Source of the DNA: Corythoichthys intestinalis
Taxonomy: Eukaryota; Chordata; Actinopteri; Syngnathiformes; Syngnathidae
Assembly (NCBI RefSeq): GCF_030265065.1
Contig: NC_080410.1
Span: forward strand, 50,822,398-50,886,397
DNA: 64,000 nucleotides
Reading direction: 5' to 3'
The stretch's first letter is position 1. The number at the start of each line of letters is the position of its first letter. This document shows, piece after piece, positions 21,401 to 34,098 of the stretch. Below the pieces are notes generated by a model, which worked only from the letters and a program-made list of their open reading frames with translations, did no database searches and was not told where the DNA came from. The translations under genes were made by a program, and so were the position numbers.

Positions 21401-24400
21401 TAAAGTGAACATATTGAGTTCATAGGGAAACTTTGCGAAAAGCTGCGTGCTTCGTTTCATAGTGCCTTTTCAAATCGCTGCTTTTTACAAGCACTTCCGT
21501 TGTTCGGCCATTCCTTACTACGTGGCGAAACATCTAAACGCTCAGCGCACTTGCGCAAGCATCCGCACACATGCGCACATCAGTTAGAAGCGGCGAGTAC
21601 TCACTATTTTTGGTTTTATTTAGTTTTTTAGAACCTTTTCATTGCCTGAAAAACACTTTTTGCATGTATTACCCTCTCATACTTTTAACCATTGTGGTTT
21701 TTTGTGTTAGCTTTGAAGCAGTTGACCACATTAGTCACGCAGCGTATTTAAACAGTCCTTGTTTGGTATAACTGCATTTAAGTATTTTCTTAAGGCATTT
21801 TTTAGTACGTCCTGCCTGTATGCATCCAAACGAAACAAGTTTAGCGCGCACGGTATTACTTTGGGTGTCAAATTCGACTAATGTAGGACGTTTCGCCGAT
21901 GTAGCAGACTTTGGCAGAACAGTCTCTGAACAGATGAGGCAAAGCGGTCTTGTGCTGCTGCCAGGTAAAATGTTTAAGGAGGAGTAGACCGACACAAAAA
22001 TGTGTTGTCTACTCCTCCTTAAACACTGTTTTCTGCATAAATCTTGGGTAGTTTTGAGCACACCGTTTGGCGTACCTTTTCGCCTCTTCCTCCAACTTCA
22101 TTTGGCTCGGTTTTTGGCTGTGACTCCGCGGAGTCTGGAAAGCAAGTGTGAGACATGCTGTTCTAAAAATAACTTTCAAATGCTTCACTCCCATTGGCTG
22201 GCTCACACGCGTCACTGCTAAGGTTTCTGTTTGTTACCCACCTCTGCTCTGCAAACCCGCAGAAAAAAATGATTTTTGTTGTTGCAACATGTATTAGTCC
22301 GGACAGCTTGAGATCCGGTCCAGACGGCTTGGGGGTTCGGAACCGGACCGAGGTCCGCGGTTCCGTGACCTCTGCTTTACACAGATACGTCCTGGTCCCT
22401 TTGCAGGAAAAACACCCCCAAAGCATGATGTTTCCACCCCCATGCTTCACAGAGGGTATGGATGCAATTCCGTATTCTTTCTCCTCCAAACATGAGAACC
22501 TATGTGTCTACCAAAAAGTTCTATTTTGGTTTCATCTGACCATAACAGTCTCCCAGTCCTCTTCTGGATCATCCAAATGCTCTCTAGCGAACCGCAGACG
22601 GGCCTGGACATGTACTTTCTTCAGCAGGGGGACACGTCTGGCAGTTAAGGATTTGAGTCCCTGGCGGCGCATTGTGTTACTGATAGTAGCCTTTGTTACT
22701 GTGGTCCCAGCTGTAGGTCATTCACTAGTTCCCCCCGTGTGGTTCTGGGATTTTCGCTCACCGTTCTTATCATTTTGACGCCATAGGGTTAGATCTTGCA
22801 TGGAGCCCCAGATTATCAGTGGTCTTGTATATCTTCCATTTTCTAATTATTTGCTCCTACAGTTGATTTTACACCAAGCGTTTTACCTATCGCAGATTCA
22901 AGTCTTTCCAGCCTGGTGCAGGTCTACAATTTTGTCTCTGGTGTCCATCGACAGCTCTTTGGTCTTTGCCATAGTGGAGTTTGGAGTGTGACTGACAGAT
23001 TGTGGACATGTGTCTTTTATACACATAATGAGTTAAAACAGGTGCCATTAATACAGGTAACGAGTGGAGCCTCGTTAGAAGAAGTTAGACCTCATTGACA
23101 GCCAGAAATCTTGCTTGTTTGTAGGTGACCAAATACTTATTTTCCACTAATTTGGAAAGAAATTCTTTAAAAATCAATGTGATTTTCTGGGGTTTTTTTC
23201 CACATTCTTTCTCTCATGGTTGAGGTTTACCCATGTTGACAATTACAGGCCTCTAATCTTTTCAGGTAGGAGAATTTGCACAATTGGTGGTTGACTAAAT
23301 ACTTATTTGCCCCACTGTAGGTACCTCTGTACAAATTGGGGGCGTAGCTGACGTTCAGAGAGGGAGCATCCATCTGGCGAACGGACTCTTCGGCGACAGT
23401 GGCCATCCACACGACCAGGTTAGTGGAAATTGTGAGCATGAGTCCGCACCTGGCGAGGGAAAGCGCAGAGGAGTCTCCTCGCGCAATGCCAAAAGATCAC
23501 ATTTTGCCAGGGTGTATTTTAGCTACCGTGTGACGTCAGTGTGGCGCTGCACGCGGTCCTTCGCATGGACCCAAAGGAAGTAAGTCTTTTAAAGACAAAC
23601 AACCAGTCAGACCAGTCTTATAGGAAGCAACAAATCATGTGGCATATCAAATATGACAAAAAGTTTTCACTTCCTGGTAGGATTGCATTCCCCCAATCTC
23701 GTTGTACGATGACAATAAAAGCTATTCATTTCTTCCTTGAAATTGGTGAAATTTTAAATAGATGTAATAGTGTTGTTAAGTTAGCTTTCTAAAAATACGC
23801 ACGTATAGTTTAATGTTGGTTATTGTGGAAACCGTGAATTAGGCTGCAACAACTAATCAATTAAAACATTAGCCAACTAATTTGATAATCGATTTTTTGA
23901 CAGCAGTCCCATTTGGGTCCTTGTTTGTGTGTAATGTGAGGCTGCGTGTGCACTCCAGTGATTCGAGCAAGAGAGATAGAGTTCACTGCTCCACTCAGGT
24001 TAAGTTGCTGAATCAATACAGTAATATTACAGAGTGTAAAGAGTTAGATTGTCTTTTGTGTATTTAGATCCAACGTGCCACCGTCAGAGGTGCGTAAATG
24101 AAGTCAATTGTATTGTTTGTATTCTTTATTGATGGGAAGTTACTACTTAGCATGGAGCACTAAGCTAGATAGCCATTATGCCAATCAGTGTCTTAACACT
24201 AGGCCAAATTAGCCAAATTTCAAAATTGTCCTATGTGCATGTGTGATACATCATTGGGAAGCTTAAAATCTCAATTTTCTGGGAGAAGAAAAATTTTGAA
24301 CAGAAGGGAATTTAAAAGAAAAAAATTTAAACCCCTAACTCGAGGTGAGAGCATGATTAAAGACACCATGATTTTAACGAGATATCGTTTAGTTACCTTG

Positions 24401-27400
24401 TTTCGATTCAAAAACTCCATGTAGTATGTCTCACCGAGTGTCAAGACACAACTGTGGATGGTCACAGCTGGGCTTTTTGGGGATTTTATGGGTGAAACAC
24501 GGTAATTTAAAAAAGGTTGCGATGCAGATATCACAGACATCAAGGAGTGGTCGAGATTTTCTTTTTCAAATATTTAACCTTTTAAATTTTTTTTCCTTTG
24601 TTTGGATCTGTTATTTATCATCGAAAATATCTGGAAATTCGAGATTAACAAAAATAAAAAAATACAATTAAGCGATATTTATGAGGTAGATACCAGTGAC
24701 CCATTTACAGACATTCTTTTTTTCATTGTGACGTAATTTGTTAAAAAGTTTCAAATATGCGAGAATTTTATAAAGTGTTTTTTTTTTTTATATTAGACAT
24801 CAATTAATGATTGTAAGCTAAAAATGAGGTAGGTAGGTATGTATGAGGTAGGTAAAAAGGTATTTGGCTTTTTATGGCTGGGTTGAAACAAAAGCGGTTG
24901 CGCGACATCTGTAAACGGGGGTTTTCAGGGTAAAACGGACAATTTAAATAATAATAGTTTGTGGGCTTAATGCGCCATGAAACTGCTATGGCAGCATATA
25001 GACATTGTTCTATCAAACAACACTTCGTTTGGCTTAAAATAAAGCAGTTTAAAGAGGGGTGCAAGAGCAGAAACTGCTTTTCCAGCCTTTTGTTTTCCGC
25101 CATATATTTTTTCTTCCACAAATTTACAGTCTACTGTATATAACCTGTTTTGACCATAGAATGTAGAAAGGACAAAAAACGCCTATGACCATACCTGCTG
25201 TTTCTGTTGAATTCTCAAATATAAAACTATTCAGTCTCATTTTTTTTATGTTGAAAGTTTACCCTAACAAGTTGAATAAATATCATGCTTCAAAACATTT
25301 CGTTGAGCATGTTTGGTTGTCAATTTTGACCAAAAAAATTGGGATTTTTTTTTTTTCTTTTGGGATGCAAATTGTTAACTGCAATCGGTCAGTGAAGAAA
25401 ACAACAGTTTGGACATAAAGGTTATGGTGTCGTGAAAAAAGGGACCCAGCCGGGCTATTGTGAACAATTCTTTCTTTGAAATTTAAAGGCAACATCAAAG
25501 GCATGAAAATTCGGACAAAACAGGCTCAGGTGTTAAGGTGTAACCTAGTCCGCCCCAAAGACCAAAAGGGCGTTTGACAACCCTGCTCTATGAAATCTGT
25601 ACCAACTTGGACAGTACTGCTCTTTGTACAAGTATTATACAACCTGGCTGAGTAAGAAGACTGCTTGCACGGCAGGGAAGGCCACTTTGACAGCAGAGTC
25701 GCAGTGAAGATAACCGATGTAGTTGGCCATTTTGAAGACGTCCATGAGCAGACTGAGCAGGCCAAAGAGGACTAGACCAACTTAAAAACAAAACACATCC
25801 AAGTCATTGAATGAATTAAAATAGTCATAGTAACCTTCCTACTCGAGTTTTGCAGGTTAGCAAGTTCACACAGTTCAATGTTATGCTAACTCTGATGCAG
25901 GTTGGACTTTCAGTAGCAAAATTGGTGGTGTGTTTCCCACCTCCACAACATTGGCATCTTTTTAAATGATACAGTGGCTGCTGCTGGCCGAAAAAATAAC
26001 AACTAATATCCTTCTTCGAAGGAGGCAGAGGCACGTTGTCGACATATATTTCTGTTGGGGCTTTAAGAGTGTGCATGTACACTTTTTGCTTGGGATGAGA
26101 CATTAATAAGACCAAACAGATTGGGTGAACGGGGGTCATAGCTAAATTTCTCACGAATATGAACTAAGGCTGTCAAAATTATCGCGTTAATGGGCGGTAA
26201 TTTTTTTTTTTCTTGAAAGATACATCTCCTGGATTTAATTAATCACGTTAAAATATTTGACCCAATTAACGCAAATGCTCCGCTCAAACAGATTAAAATG
26301 ACAGCACAGTGACATGTCCACTCGTTACTTGTGTTTTTTGTCTCCCTCTGCTGGCGCTTGGGTGGACTGAATTTATCGGTTTAAGCACAATGAGCATTGG
26401 GTAATTATTGACATTAACAATGGAGAGCTACTACTTTATTTTTTGATTGAAAATTTTACAAATTTTATTAAAACAAAAACATTAAGAGGGGTTTCAATAT
26501 AAAAATTCTATAACTTGTACTAACATTTATCCTTTAAGAACTACAAGTCTTATCCATGGATCGCTTTAACAGAATGTTAATGCCATTTTGTTGATTTATT
26601 GTTATAATACAGAACTTATGTACAGTATGTTGAATGTATATATCCATCTTGTGTCTTATCTTTCCATTCCAACAATAATTTACAGAAAAATATGGCATAT
26701 TTTAGCGTTGGCTTGAATTGCGATTAATTACGAATAGGGCTGTCAAAATTATTGCGTTAATGGGCGGTAATTAATTTTTTTAATTAATCAGGTTAAAATA
26801 TTTGACGCAATTAACAAACATGCCCCGCTCAGACAGATTTAAATGACAGTACAGTGAAATGCCCCCTTGTTGTGTTTTGTGGAGTTTTGCTGCCCTCTCC
26901 TGGAGCTTGGGTGCAACTGATTTTATAGCCTTCAGCACCCATGAGCATTGTGTAAGTAATTATTGACATCAACAATGGCGGGCTACTAGTTTATTTTTTG
27001 ATTGAAAAATTTACAAATTTTATTAAAACGAAAACATTAAGAGGGGTTTTAATATAACATTTTTTATAACTTGTACTAACATTTATCTTTTAAGGACTGC
27101 AAGTCTTTCTATCCATGGATCGAATTAAACAGAATGTTAATGTTAATGCCATCTTGATTTATTGTTATAATAAACAAATACAGTCCTTATGTACCGCATG
27201 TTGAATATATATATCCATCTTGTGTCTTTCCATTCCAACAATAATTTACAGAAAAATATGAATATTTTATAGATGGTTTGAATTGCGATTAATTTTTAAG
27301 CTGTAATTAACTCGATTAAAAATTGTAATCGTTTGACAGCCCTAACATAAACCTAATTAATCGATATGCTAAATCAGGGGTGCTCATTATGTTGATCACG

Positions 27401-30400
27401 ATTGACCAGTCAATCGCAACGCTAGTGTGGGTAGCTCGCGGCATCCAAACATTTAAAAAAAATAATAATAATAATGTACATAGTTAATTATGATGTATGT
27501 TGTGTTGTGTGAGCACCGGATGACGTCTATAAGCAGCTTCTTGCGCATGTTTTTCTAGTTCTATAGTTTCCAGTTCGCTACATTTCCCCACAGTTTAACA
27601 GTAAAAAACACAAACAGGACACTTCTCTCTAAGCAGCTTCCTACTCGAGTTTTGCAGGTTAGCAAGTTCACAGTTTATTGTTATGCTAACTCTGATGCAG
27701 GTCGGACTTTCAGTTGCAAAATTAGTGGAGTTTCCCCCACCTCCATAACAATAAAGTCTTTTTACTAGGGCTGTCAAACGATTAAAATTTTTAATCGAGT
27801 TAATTACAGCTTAAAAATTAATCTTAATCGCAATTCAAACCATCTATAAAATATGCCATATTTTTCTGTAAATTATTGTTGCAGTGGAATGATGAGACAC
27901 AAGACGGATATATACATTTAACATACGGTACATAAGTACTGTATTTGTTTATTATAACAATAAATCAACAAGATGGCATTAACATTATTAACATTCTCTG
28001 AAAGCGATCCATGTATAGAAAGACTTGTAGTTCTTGAAAGATAAATGTTAGTACAAGTTATAGAAATTTTATATTAAAACCCCTCTAAATGTTTTCGTTT
28101 TATTAACATTTGTAAAAAATTTCAATCAAAGAATAAACTAGTAGCTCGCCATTGTTGATGTCAATAATTACACCATGCTCACTCATGGTACCAACCCATA
28201 AAATCAGTTGGACCCAAGCGCCAGCAGAGGGCGCCAAACACAACAGAACAAGTAACAAGCTGACATTACACTGTACTGTCATTTTATTCTGTTTGAGCGG
28301 GGCAGGTGCGTTAATTGCGTCAAATATTTTGACGTAATTTAAAAAATTAATTACCGCCCGTTAATGCGCTATTTTTGACAGCCCTACTTTTTACATTACT
28401 TACAGTGGCTGCTGCTGGCTGAAAAAAAAAACAAATATCCCTCCTCATTGAAGGGGGCAGAGGAGGTGACATGTTGCATTTCTGTCGAGGCTGGGGGAGA
28501 GAGTGTGTGTGTGTGTGTCGAGGGTGGGTGAAGTCATCAGGCAATCAAACGTGCGTTTGACGGGGGTGGCATGTTGGATTTTGTATCCATACACAATAAC
28601 TAGGGCTGTCAAAATTATCGCGTTAACGGGCGTTATTTTTTTTTTATTTATCACGTTAAAATATTTGACACAATTAACGCAGATGTCCCGCTCAGACAGA
28701 TTTAAATGACAGTACAGTGAAACGCTCACTTGTGTTTTATGGAGTTTTGCTGCCCTCTGCTGGCGCTTGGGTGCGACTGATTTTATAGGCTTCAGCACCC
28801 GTGAGCTTTGTGTAAGTATTGACATCAATATTGGCGGGCTACTAGTTTATTTTTTGATTGAAAATTTTACAAATTTTATTAAAATGAAAACATTAAGAGG
28901 GGTTTTAATATAAAATTTCTATAACTTGTACTAACATTTTAAGAACTACAAGTCCCTCTATCCATGGATCGCTTTAACAGAATGTTAATGTTAATGCCAT
29001 CTTGTTGATTTGTTATAACAAATACAGTCCTTATGTACCATATGTTGAATGTACTGTATATATCCATCTTGTGTCTTATCTTTCCATTCCAACAATAATT
29101 TACAGAAAATTATGGCATATTTTATAGATGTCTGAATTGCGATTAATTTTTAAGCTCTAATTAACTCGATTAAAAATTTTAATCATTTGAGAGCCCTAAC
29201 AATAACACAACTTTACATTCAAATAATCAGGTCATTTTTGGCCAACTGCCAGTTTTGGGGCAAAAACTAGTAATTTAGACTTTTCTGAATCAATACAAAA
29301 ACAAAAAATTAGGCTTTTACTTGTTTTACTTTATGTAACATTTCAATCTAAAAATGACTAGGGCCATATACCCAGCAGGACGTGCTGAGGCAAGCGTCAC
29401 TTCGGAATTCAACCTAAATAAGTTTTGATTGTATATAGAAAAATGCTAACTTTGCTTTTGTTGAGTAAAATTCAGATGATTCTGCATGACTTCCTCAAGA
29501 ATTAAGTTTCTCATGTGAAAATTAAGTGATTAGCGGTTAAAAATATGTCATAACTGAACCAAATTTTAAAAAATAAGTCGCTATTTCAAGCAAAAAAAAT
29601 TGCATGTGTTAAATATTGCGATTGATCCTGAAAATATAGGTGATTATCTCTGCATTAGGTGATTTTTGTGCATCTAAGCTTAAAATCTGAAAAGTGTTTA
29701 GCCATTTTGTTTTGTTATACAATCATTAATCAGGATCTTATTCGGGAATCACTTAGAATTTTTTGATGCCACGACTCATAGGCTACGTTCATACTACAGG
29801 TCTTAATGCACGAATCCAATTTTTTGTCATATCTATTATGTATTACGCATGCGCACTAATTCGCAGTCCGACACGCGCTGAGCAAGACGACCCGCATGCG
29901 CAGAAGCATCAAAACAAATGACACACGTCATCCGTCATTCCAGGGATATCATATTTTGCTTTTCAAAAGGAGGACACAAATAACAGACATAAATAATCCC
30001 CGTTTAGGCTTATATTCAAAGTTTATATGGATCGATAGCATGCACGCAAAGACCGTGCACGTCACACACACATACGGGCAGTTTGCCCCGACCTCGGCCG
30101 TGTAGGCAATGTTGAAATATTGCTCACTTGGAGCAGAGAGAAAACTGAGCATTCTCAGGCTTATCCTCAACCCATTTTTATTTTTTATGACTGTTGTCAA
30201 GCCCAGCCCTTCCCCAAAAGCAGTGTTCACTGCAAGCTAGGCGCTAATAACGCACAGTGGCACCGCTACGGTAAGCGTCTCTCTCGCTATTTGATGACGT
30301 AACTGCTGCATGAAATCCGATTTGGGAGAGTGGACAGTACAGACCGCCGCGACAGTCTGGAAAAATGTGACCCAGATCGGATTTGAACCACATACGAAAG

Positions 30401-31296
30401 TGACCCAGATCGGATTTGAAATGGTCCAGTTCTATGCGACTTGTCACCTTCAGACCGTCAAGTTAATGCCTCACTCGAGTCGGAAAAACACGAAAAAATC
30501 GGATTCGTGCATTAAGACCTGTAGTATGAACGTAGCGTAGCCATAGAGACTCATATATGCCCAAGGTACTGCACCTGTTTTGGTTTTAGGTTGCTAGCGG
30601 CTTTGGTTTTCAAAATATCTTAAGTTTTTTAAAATAGGCCCCCTATGGAGCGGCCCCGTGCCGTTTCCCATCAACTGATAGTGAATTACATGAAAAAAAA
30701 AAAAAACACGAAACTATGAAAACTGAGTGACAACAAACAATTAAAAGTACGTGGGGACAATTTGAGCATCCTAAAAAGTTGGTAGCGTTATGCCTATACC
30801 GTCCCTAAGCAAAACTACACTCTTGGCGATACATCACCTATTCGATATATTGTAAGACCATTACTACATAATGATTAGCGACCGGCAATTGATTCCGAAG
30901 AAAGCCGACGGTCCCTCACCTCTGAGCCACACGTGCCCCGCATGGACGTCCTGACTCATGTGGTCTGTGTTTGCGCGGTGGGTGACGGTCGAGTACAAGA
31001 GCATCCAAAGCATGGTGAGGCAGAGGACGACAATGAGGAAGACCTGGCGGTGCACGGCCGTGACGGCCACGCTATTGAAGGCGCTGCCGCTGACCAGCGC
31101 GCAGCCCAGGACGAGCACGTTGACGCACACGATTACCGACAGGAGTCGGCCGCCGCCGCGGTGGGGGCGCTCATCGACCGCCTCCGACTCAGACTCCCGG
31201 GTGGGTTCCGGGTCACGAAGGTGCCGAATGTTCTCCATCTGCGCAGCAGTTTCAATGTTTGACAGGCGGGCCTCCGCGTCGTTATTTGGGGTCTTC
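18291..31296 (-). CDS. otop2: Otopetrin proton channel, closest to OTOP2
   Basis: Otopetrins are 12-helix, proton-selective channels of the plasma membrane; OTOP1 serves sour taste and otolith formation, and OTOP2 is found in gut and other epithelia. Six minus-strand exons join in frame: 31296-30920, 25780-25644, 23585-23527, 23449-23325, 19427-18691 and 18461-18291 (TAG). Starting at the ATG at 31238 (MENIRHL) gives 515 residues, slightly short of the usual ~560. Family signatures in order: [22 protein letters not shown] (TM1, shortened here to its core), [74 protein letters not shown], and the C-terminal [19 protein letters not shown]. The [12 protein letters not shown] form favours OTOP2 over OTOP3. 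An upstream 5' exon is possible, because an acceptor precedes 31296 and the ATG lies inside that exon. Neighbours hid1 and ush1g support the assignment. Confidence 0.9.
18691..19427 (-). CDS. otop2: otop2 exon 5: large central exon
   Basis: 737 GC-rich bases with one long frame. I chose the acceptor at ctag|AAGTTG because it alone gives the phase required by exon 4. It encodes [26 protein letters not shown] and several helices up to ANVI. The donor is gtaagt. Confidence 0.92.
19510..20324. mobile_element. hAT element, TSD ATAGACAT, with a nested MITE
   Basis: From TAGAGGCGTGCAAAATT to ATTCCCTCCTCTA, with perfect ATAGACAT flanks (19502-19509 and 20325-20332). It is the inverse orientation of the family at 9042-11134. 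A 3'-truncated TAGGGCTGTCAAA MITE is nested at 19716 to about 20235. It lies in the otop2 intron between exons 4 and 5. Confidence 0.9.
21193..22374 (-). mobile_element. hAT element nested in Tc1 copy C, TSD CTTTACAC
   Basis: From CAGGGGTCATGAG to TTCCGTGACCTCTG, with perfect CTTTACAC flanks (21185-21192 and 22375-22382). The minus strand holds a BED-finger-like remnant, [16 protein letters not shown], typical of ZBED/hAT transposases. Only about 1.2 kb remain, so it is internally deleted. An 18-base perfect inverted repeat lies at 21972-22024. Confidence 0.88.
21972..22024. repeat. Perfect 18-base hairpin
   Basis: gtttaaggaggagtagac (21972-21989) is followed after 17 bases by its exact inverse (22007-22024). 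The loop itself contains acaca/tgtgt pairing. It lies inside the hAT remnant. Confidence 0.9.
23325..23449 (-). CDS. otop2: otop2 exon 4: [15 protein letters not shown] segment
   Basis: It ends in phase 1 at AGAG|GTACC. The five intron bases that follow run directly into the TA target site and inverted repeat of a Tc1-like element, so nearly the whole start of the intron is transposon. Confidence 0.88.
23527..23585 (-). CDS. otop2: otop2 exon 3: [10 protein letters not shown] segment
   Basis: This 59-base exon runs from acceptor tctttaaaag to donor gtagct. A 77-base intron separates it from the next exon, and CG|G restores an arginine in T-R-C-G-L-M-L-T. Confidence 0.88.
23586..25643. other. 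AT-rich otop2 intron
   Basis: No exon, LINE or TIR element was recognised. Some stretches (24280-24560, 24890-24970) share wording such as ttttggggattttatgggtgaaac and may be an unassigned repeat. Confidence 0.35.
25644..25780 (-). CDS. otop2: otop2 exon 2: TM3 region
   Basis: The acceptor tttttaag restores the frame (R-V-G-L-V-L-F-G). The 137 bases encode a helix, the [10 protein letters not shown] loop and the start of the next helix. The donor gttgta is weak. Confidence 0.9.
25845..26164. repeat. hAT-derived fragment (5' region, family at 27375)
   Basis: The sequence (gttttgcaggttagcaagttc, cagtggctgctgctgg) matches 27645-27765 joined to 28395-28560. It is a piece of the same hAT-type repeat, without ends. 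Confidence 0.6.
26165..27344 (+). mobile_element. Tandem pair of TAGGGCTGTCAAA MITEs
   Basis: Two same-orientation copies abut at 26734/26735. The first lacks its right terminus. The outer flanks ATATGAAC (26157-26164) and ACATAAAC (27345-27352) agree at 6 of 8 positions, while the flank of the inner left end has no match. This suggests the pair moved as one unit. Confidence 0.75.
27375..28600. mobile_element. hAT remnant (CAGGGGTGCTCATTA end), split by a MITE
   Basis: The left terminus at 27375 is of the ZBED-hAT type. The body continues after the MITE at 27766-28386. The right end was not found. A (TG)n run lies at about 28504-28518. Confidence 0.55.
27766..28386 (-). mobile_element. hAT MITE (TAGGGCTGTCAAA family), TSD CTTTTTAC
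   Basis: 621 bases from TAGGGCTGTCAAACG to TTTTTGACAGCCCTA, with perfect 8-base flanks CTTTTTAC (27758-27765 and 28387-28394). This copy and the next establish the family as hAT. Confidence 0.93.
28601..29198 (+). mobile_element. hAT MITE (TAGGGCTGTCAAA family), TSD ACAATAAC
   Basis: 598 bases, flanked by perfect ACAATAAC (28593-28600 and 29199-29206). It is in opposite orientation to the copy 215 bases to its left. Confidence 0.93.
29781..30547. mobile_element. hAT-like element, TSD GACTCATA
   Basis: Terminal regions read GGCTACGTTCATACTACAGG and its inverse. The flanks GACTCATA (29773-29780 and 30548-30555) are identical. A fragment of the same family is at about 15300-15590. Non-coding. 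Confidence 0.75.
30920..31296 (-). CDS. otop2: otop2 exon 1 (first recognised): TM1-TM2
   Basis: The acceptor at 31297-31298 (catgacag) suggests a 5' untranslated exon upstream; the likely start ATG is at 31238. The exon encodes a charged N-terminus, two hydrophobic helices and the conserved GHVWLR. It ends in phase 1 before gtgagg. Confidence 0.85.
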
Positions 31297-32639
31297 CTGT
31301 CATGACGAACGTTTGAGTTAGAAATCAGTTGGTAAATTTGTTTGAGTTTGACCAAATTAGAAACTTTTGAATCAAATCAGGAAATTACATAATAGTAGAA
31401 TGGAATTAAAAATAGTTTAATTAAAAATAGTTTAGAATTCAGTTTCATTCCGACTCGTACAACAAGATTTCATATTTGAGGGACATTGACTTGGGAGTTA
31501 TCCAATTTACGGGTTTTTCCAGTTACATGCCAATCTTAGGTAATATTATTCTGTGAAATTGTATTTATACACAGTATTTTTTTTTTGACCAATCAGAATC
31601 TGACTCAGTGTGTTGTCATGCCAATGAACCTGTCCAGGAGCAAAACTTGTTACAGCCAGTTTCATCTATTGCACAATAGGTCTCCATTCATTTTTTAAAT
31701 CCAATTTGACTCAAGCGGCCCAAGAGTTATTGAAAAGAGTCAATTTTTTCAAATCCAGCATGTATAACCGCGTCAAGTGCTCAGCCAACAAGCCTGGCTG
31801 TATATTTATGTGTAAATTGAGACGGGTTCATTAGTTCAGTGGTGAGTAGAACATGCTACATTGAGAGCTGTAGCAAAAATGATGCCTACAAAAAAAGCTC
31901 CCAGTTGATTAACACGGTGAGAGTGGAGTCCAATTAACGATATGTTCGTTACATTTTGCATTTATGAATGGCTTTACCTTGTGAATAGTTGGTTGCAGGT
32001 CCTTAGCATTTTTTGGGCTACAGTCCTCATGTCGTTTCGTGTTCGTTTGTCCTCAAAACAACTTTAAAAAAAAAAAAAAAAAAGTCAAGAATAACACGTC
32101 AATCGAGGCGCCACTCTATTTTTCTCAAAATAAATAAATACACAAATTATGTAACTTGGCAGACGAGAAGGAACAAGGATAAGAAAAGCGAAAACGTGAG
32201 GGAAAGTTTCTGGTTCGGTACGACCCCCAGGTGAGATGAGTTTCAGCTGATTGCAATAAGTCACTTCCGGTCAGATATCTCTTTTTTTTTTATTATTATT
32301 ATTTTTTTTTTTATGTTTGACCCTTCAACTACTATCGATTCGTAAATATTAATTTATTAAAACACTTTAAATAAAATATTAATTACATGTTTTTAGACAG
32401 GAGAGGCAGGAGATTCAGCGCTTTACCTGCATATTGAAAAATATATCTATATATATATAAATTAGGGGTGCGACGATACACACGTCACAGTTCAGTATGT
32501 GCCTTAGTATGGGTGTCATGGTTCAGTACAACAGGAAAAACAAAAAGGCTTTTTTTTCTCACAGCATTTAAAAGTTAAGTTTGTATACCATTACACTTTT
32601 ATACAGTATATAAAAAATTTTTTTTAATTGTTGTCTCAC
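31297..32639. other. Region upstream of otop2
   Basis: No exon was recognised. It should hold the otop2 promoter and perhaps a 5' UTR exon. Only A- and T-runs (32065-32085, 32282-32314) stand out. Confidence 0.35.
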
Positions 32640-32644
32640 CCACC

Positions 32645-32840
32645 CGGGCGGTATGGTCTCTCCTCTCAAACTCGGGTCCTCTACCAGAGGCCTGGGAGCT
32701 TGAGGGTTCTGCGCAGGATCTTCGCTGTCCCAAGGATTGCCCTCTTCTGAACGGAGATGTCGGTCGTTGTTCTTGGTATCTGTTGGAGCCATGCATCCAG
32801 CTTGGGGGTTACTGCCCCTAGTGTCCCGATCACTACTGGC
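32645..32840 (-). mobile_element. Non-LTR retrotransposon C-terminal fragment
   Basis: The minus strand reads PVVIGTLGAVTPKLDAWLQ, then IPRTTTDISVQKRAILG and KILRRTLKLPG. These match a LINE-type open-frame tail that is common in fish genomes. The clade is not certain. Confidence 0.6.
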
Positions 32841-33309
32841 ACCACATTATTTTTTTTAATTAATCACTTTAAAATATTTAATGCACATGCCCCGCTCAAA
32901 CAGATTAAAATGACAGAACAGTGTAATGTCCACTTGTTACTTGTGTTTTTTGGTGTTTTGTCGCCCTCTGCTGGCGCTTGGGTGGGATTTTATGGGTTTC
33001 AGCACCCATGAGCATTGTGTAATTATTGACATCAACAATGGCGAGCTACTAGTTTATTTTTTGATTGAAAATTTTACAAATGTTATTAAAATGAAAACAT
33101 TTTTAATATTTTATTTTAATGGTACAGTTTTAATATAAAATTTCTATAACTTGTACTAACATTTATCATTTAAGCACTGCAAGTCTTTCTATCCATGGAT
33201 CGCTTTAACAGTATGGCATATTTTATAAATGGTTTGAATAGCGATTAATTACGATAAATTTTTAAGCTGTAATTAACTCGATTAAAATTTTTATCGTTTG
33301 ACAGCCCTA
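32841..33309 (+). mobile_element. hAT MITE (TAGGGCTGTCAAA family), 5'-truncated
   Basis: The body and right end (GTTTGACAGCCCTA) are present; the left terminus is lost at the LINE junction. It is followed by a short (TA)n run at 33310-33345. Confidence 0.85.
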
Positions 33310-33354
33310 ATATATATTTAAAAAAAAATATATATATATATATATGGTGGAAAA

Positions 33355-34098
<744 letters not shown>

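Larger units (their letters stand above)
20602..23317 (-). mobile_element. Tc1-like transposon (copy C), split by a hAT, in otop2 splice-donor region
   Basis: The ends are AGTGGGGCAAATAAGTATTT and its inverse; the right side is followed by TA. Minus-strand transposase pieces flank a 1182-base hAT insert (for example [17 protein letters not shown]). Frames are broken. The right terminus sits only seven bases inside the otop2 intron that starts at 23324. Confidence 0.9.

Noticed and set aside
21735-22215. Minus-strand frames of 108 and 68 aa as host genes
   Set aside because: They lie inside a hAT with a perfect 8-base duplication and show BED-finger-like remnants.
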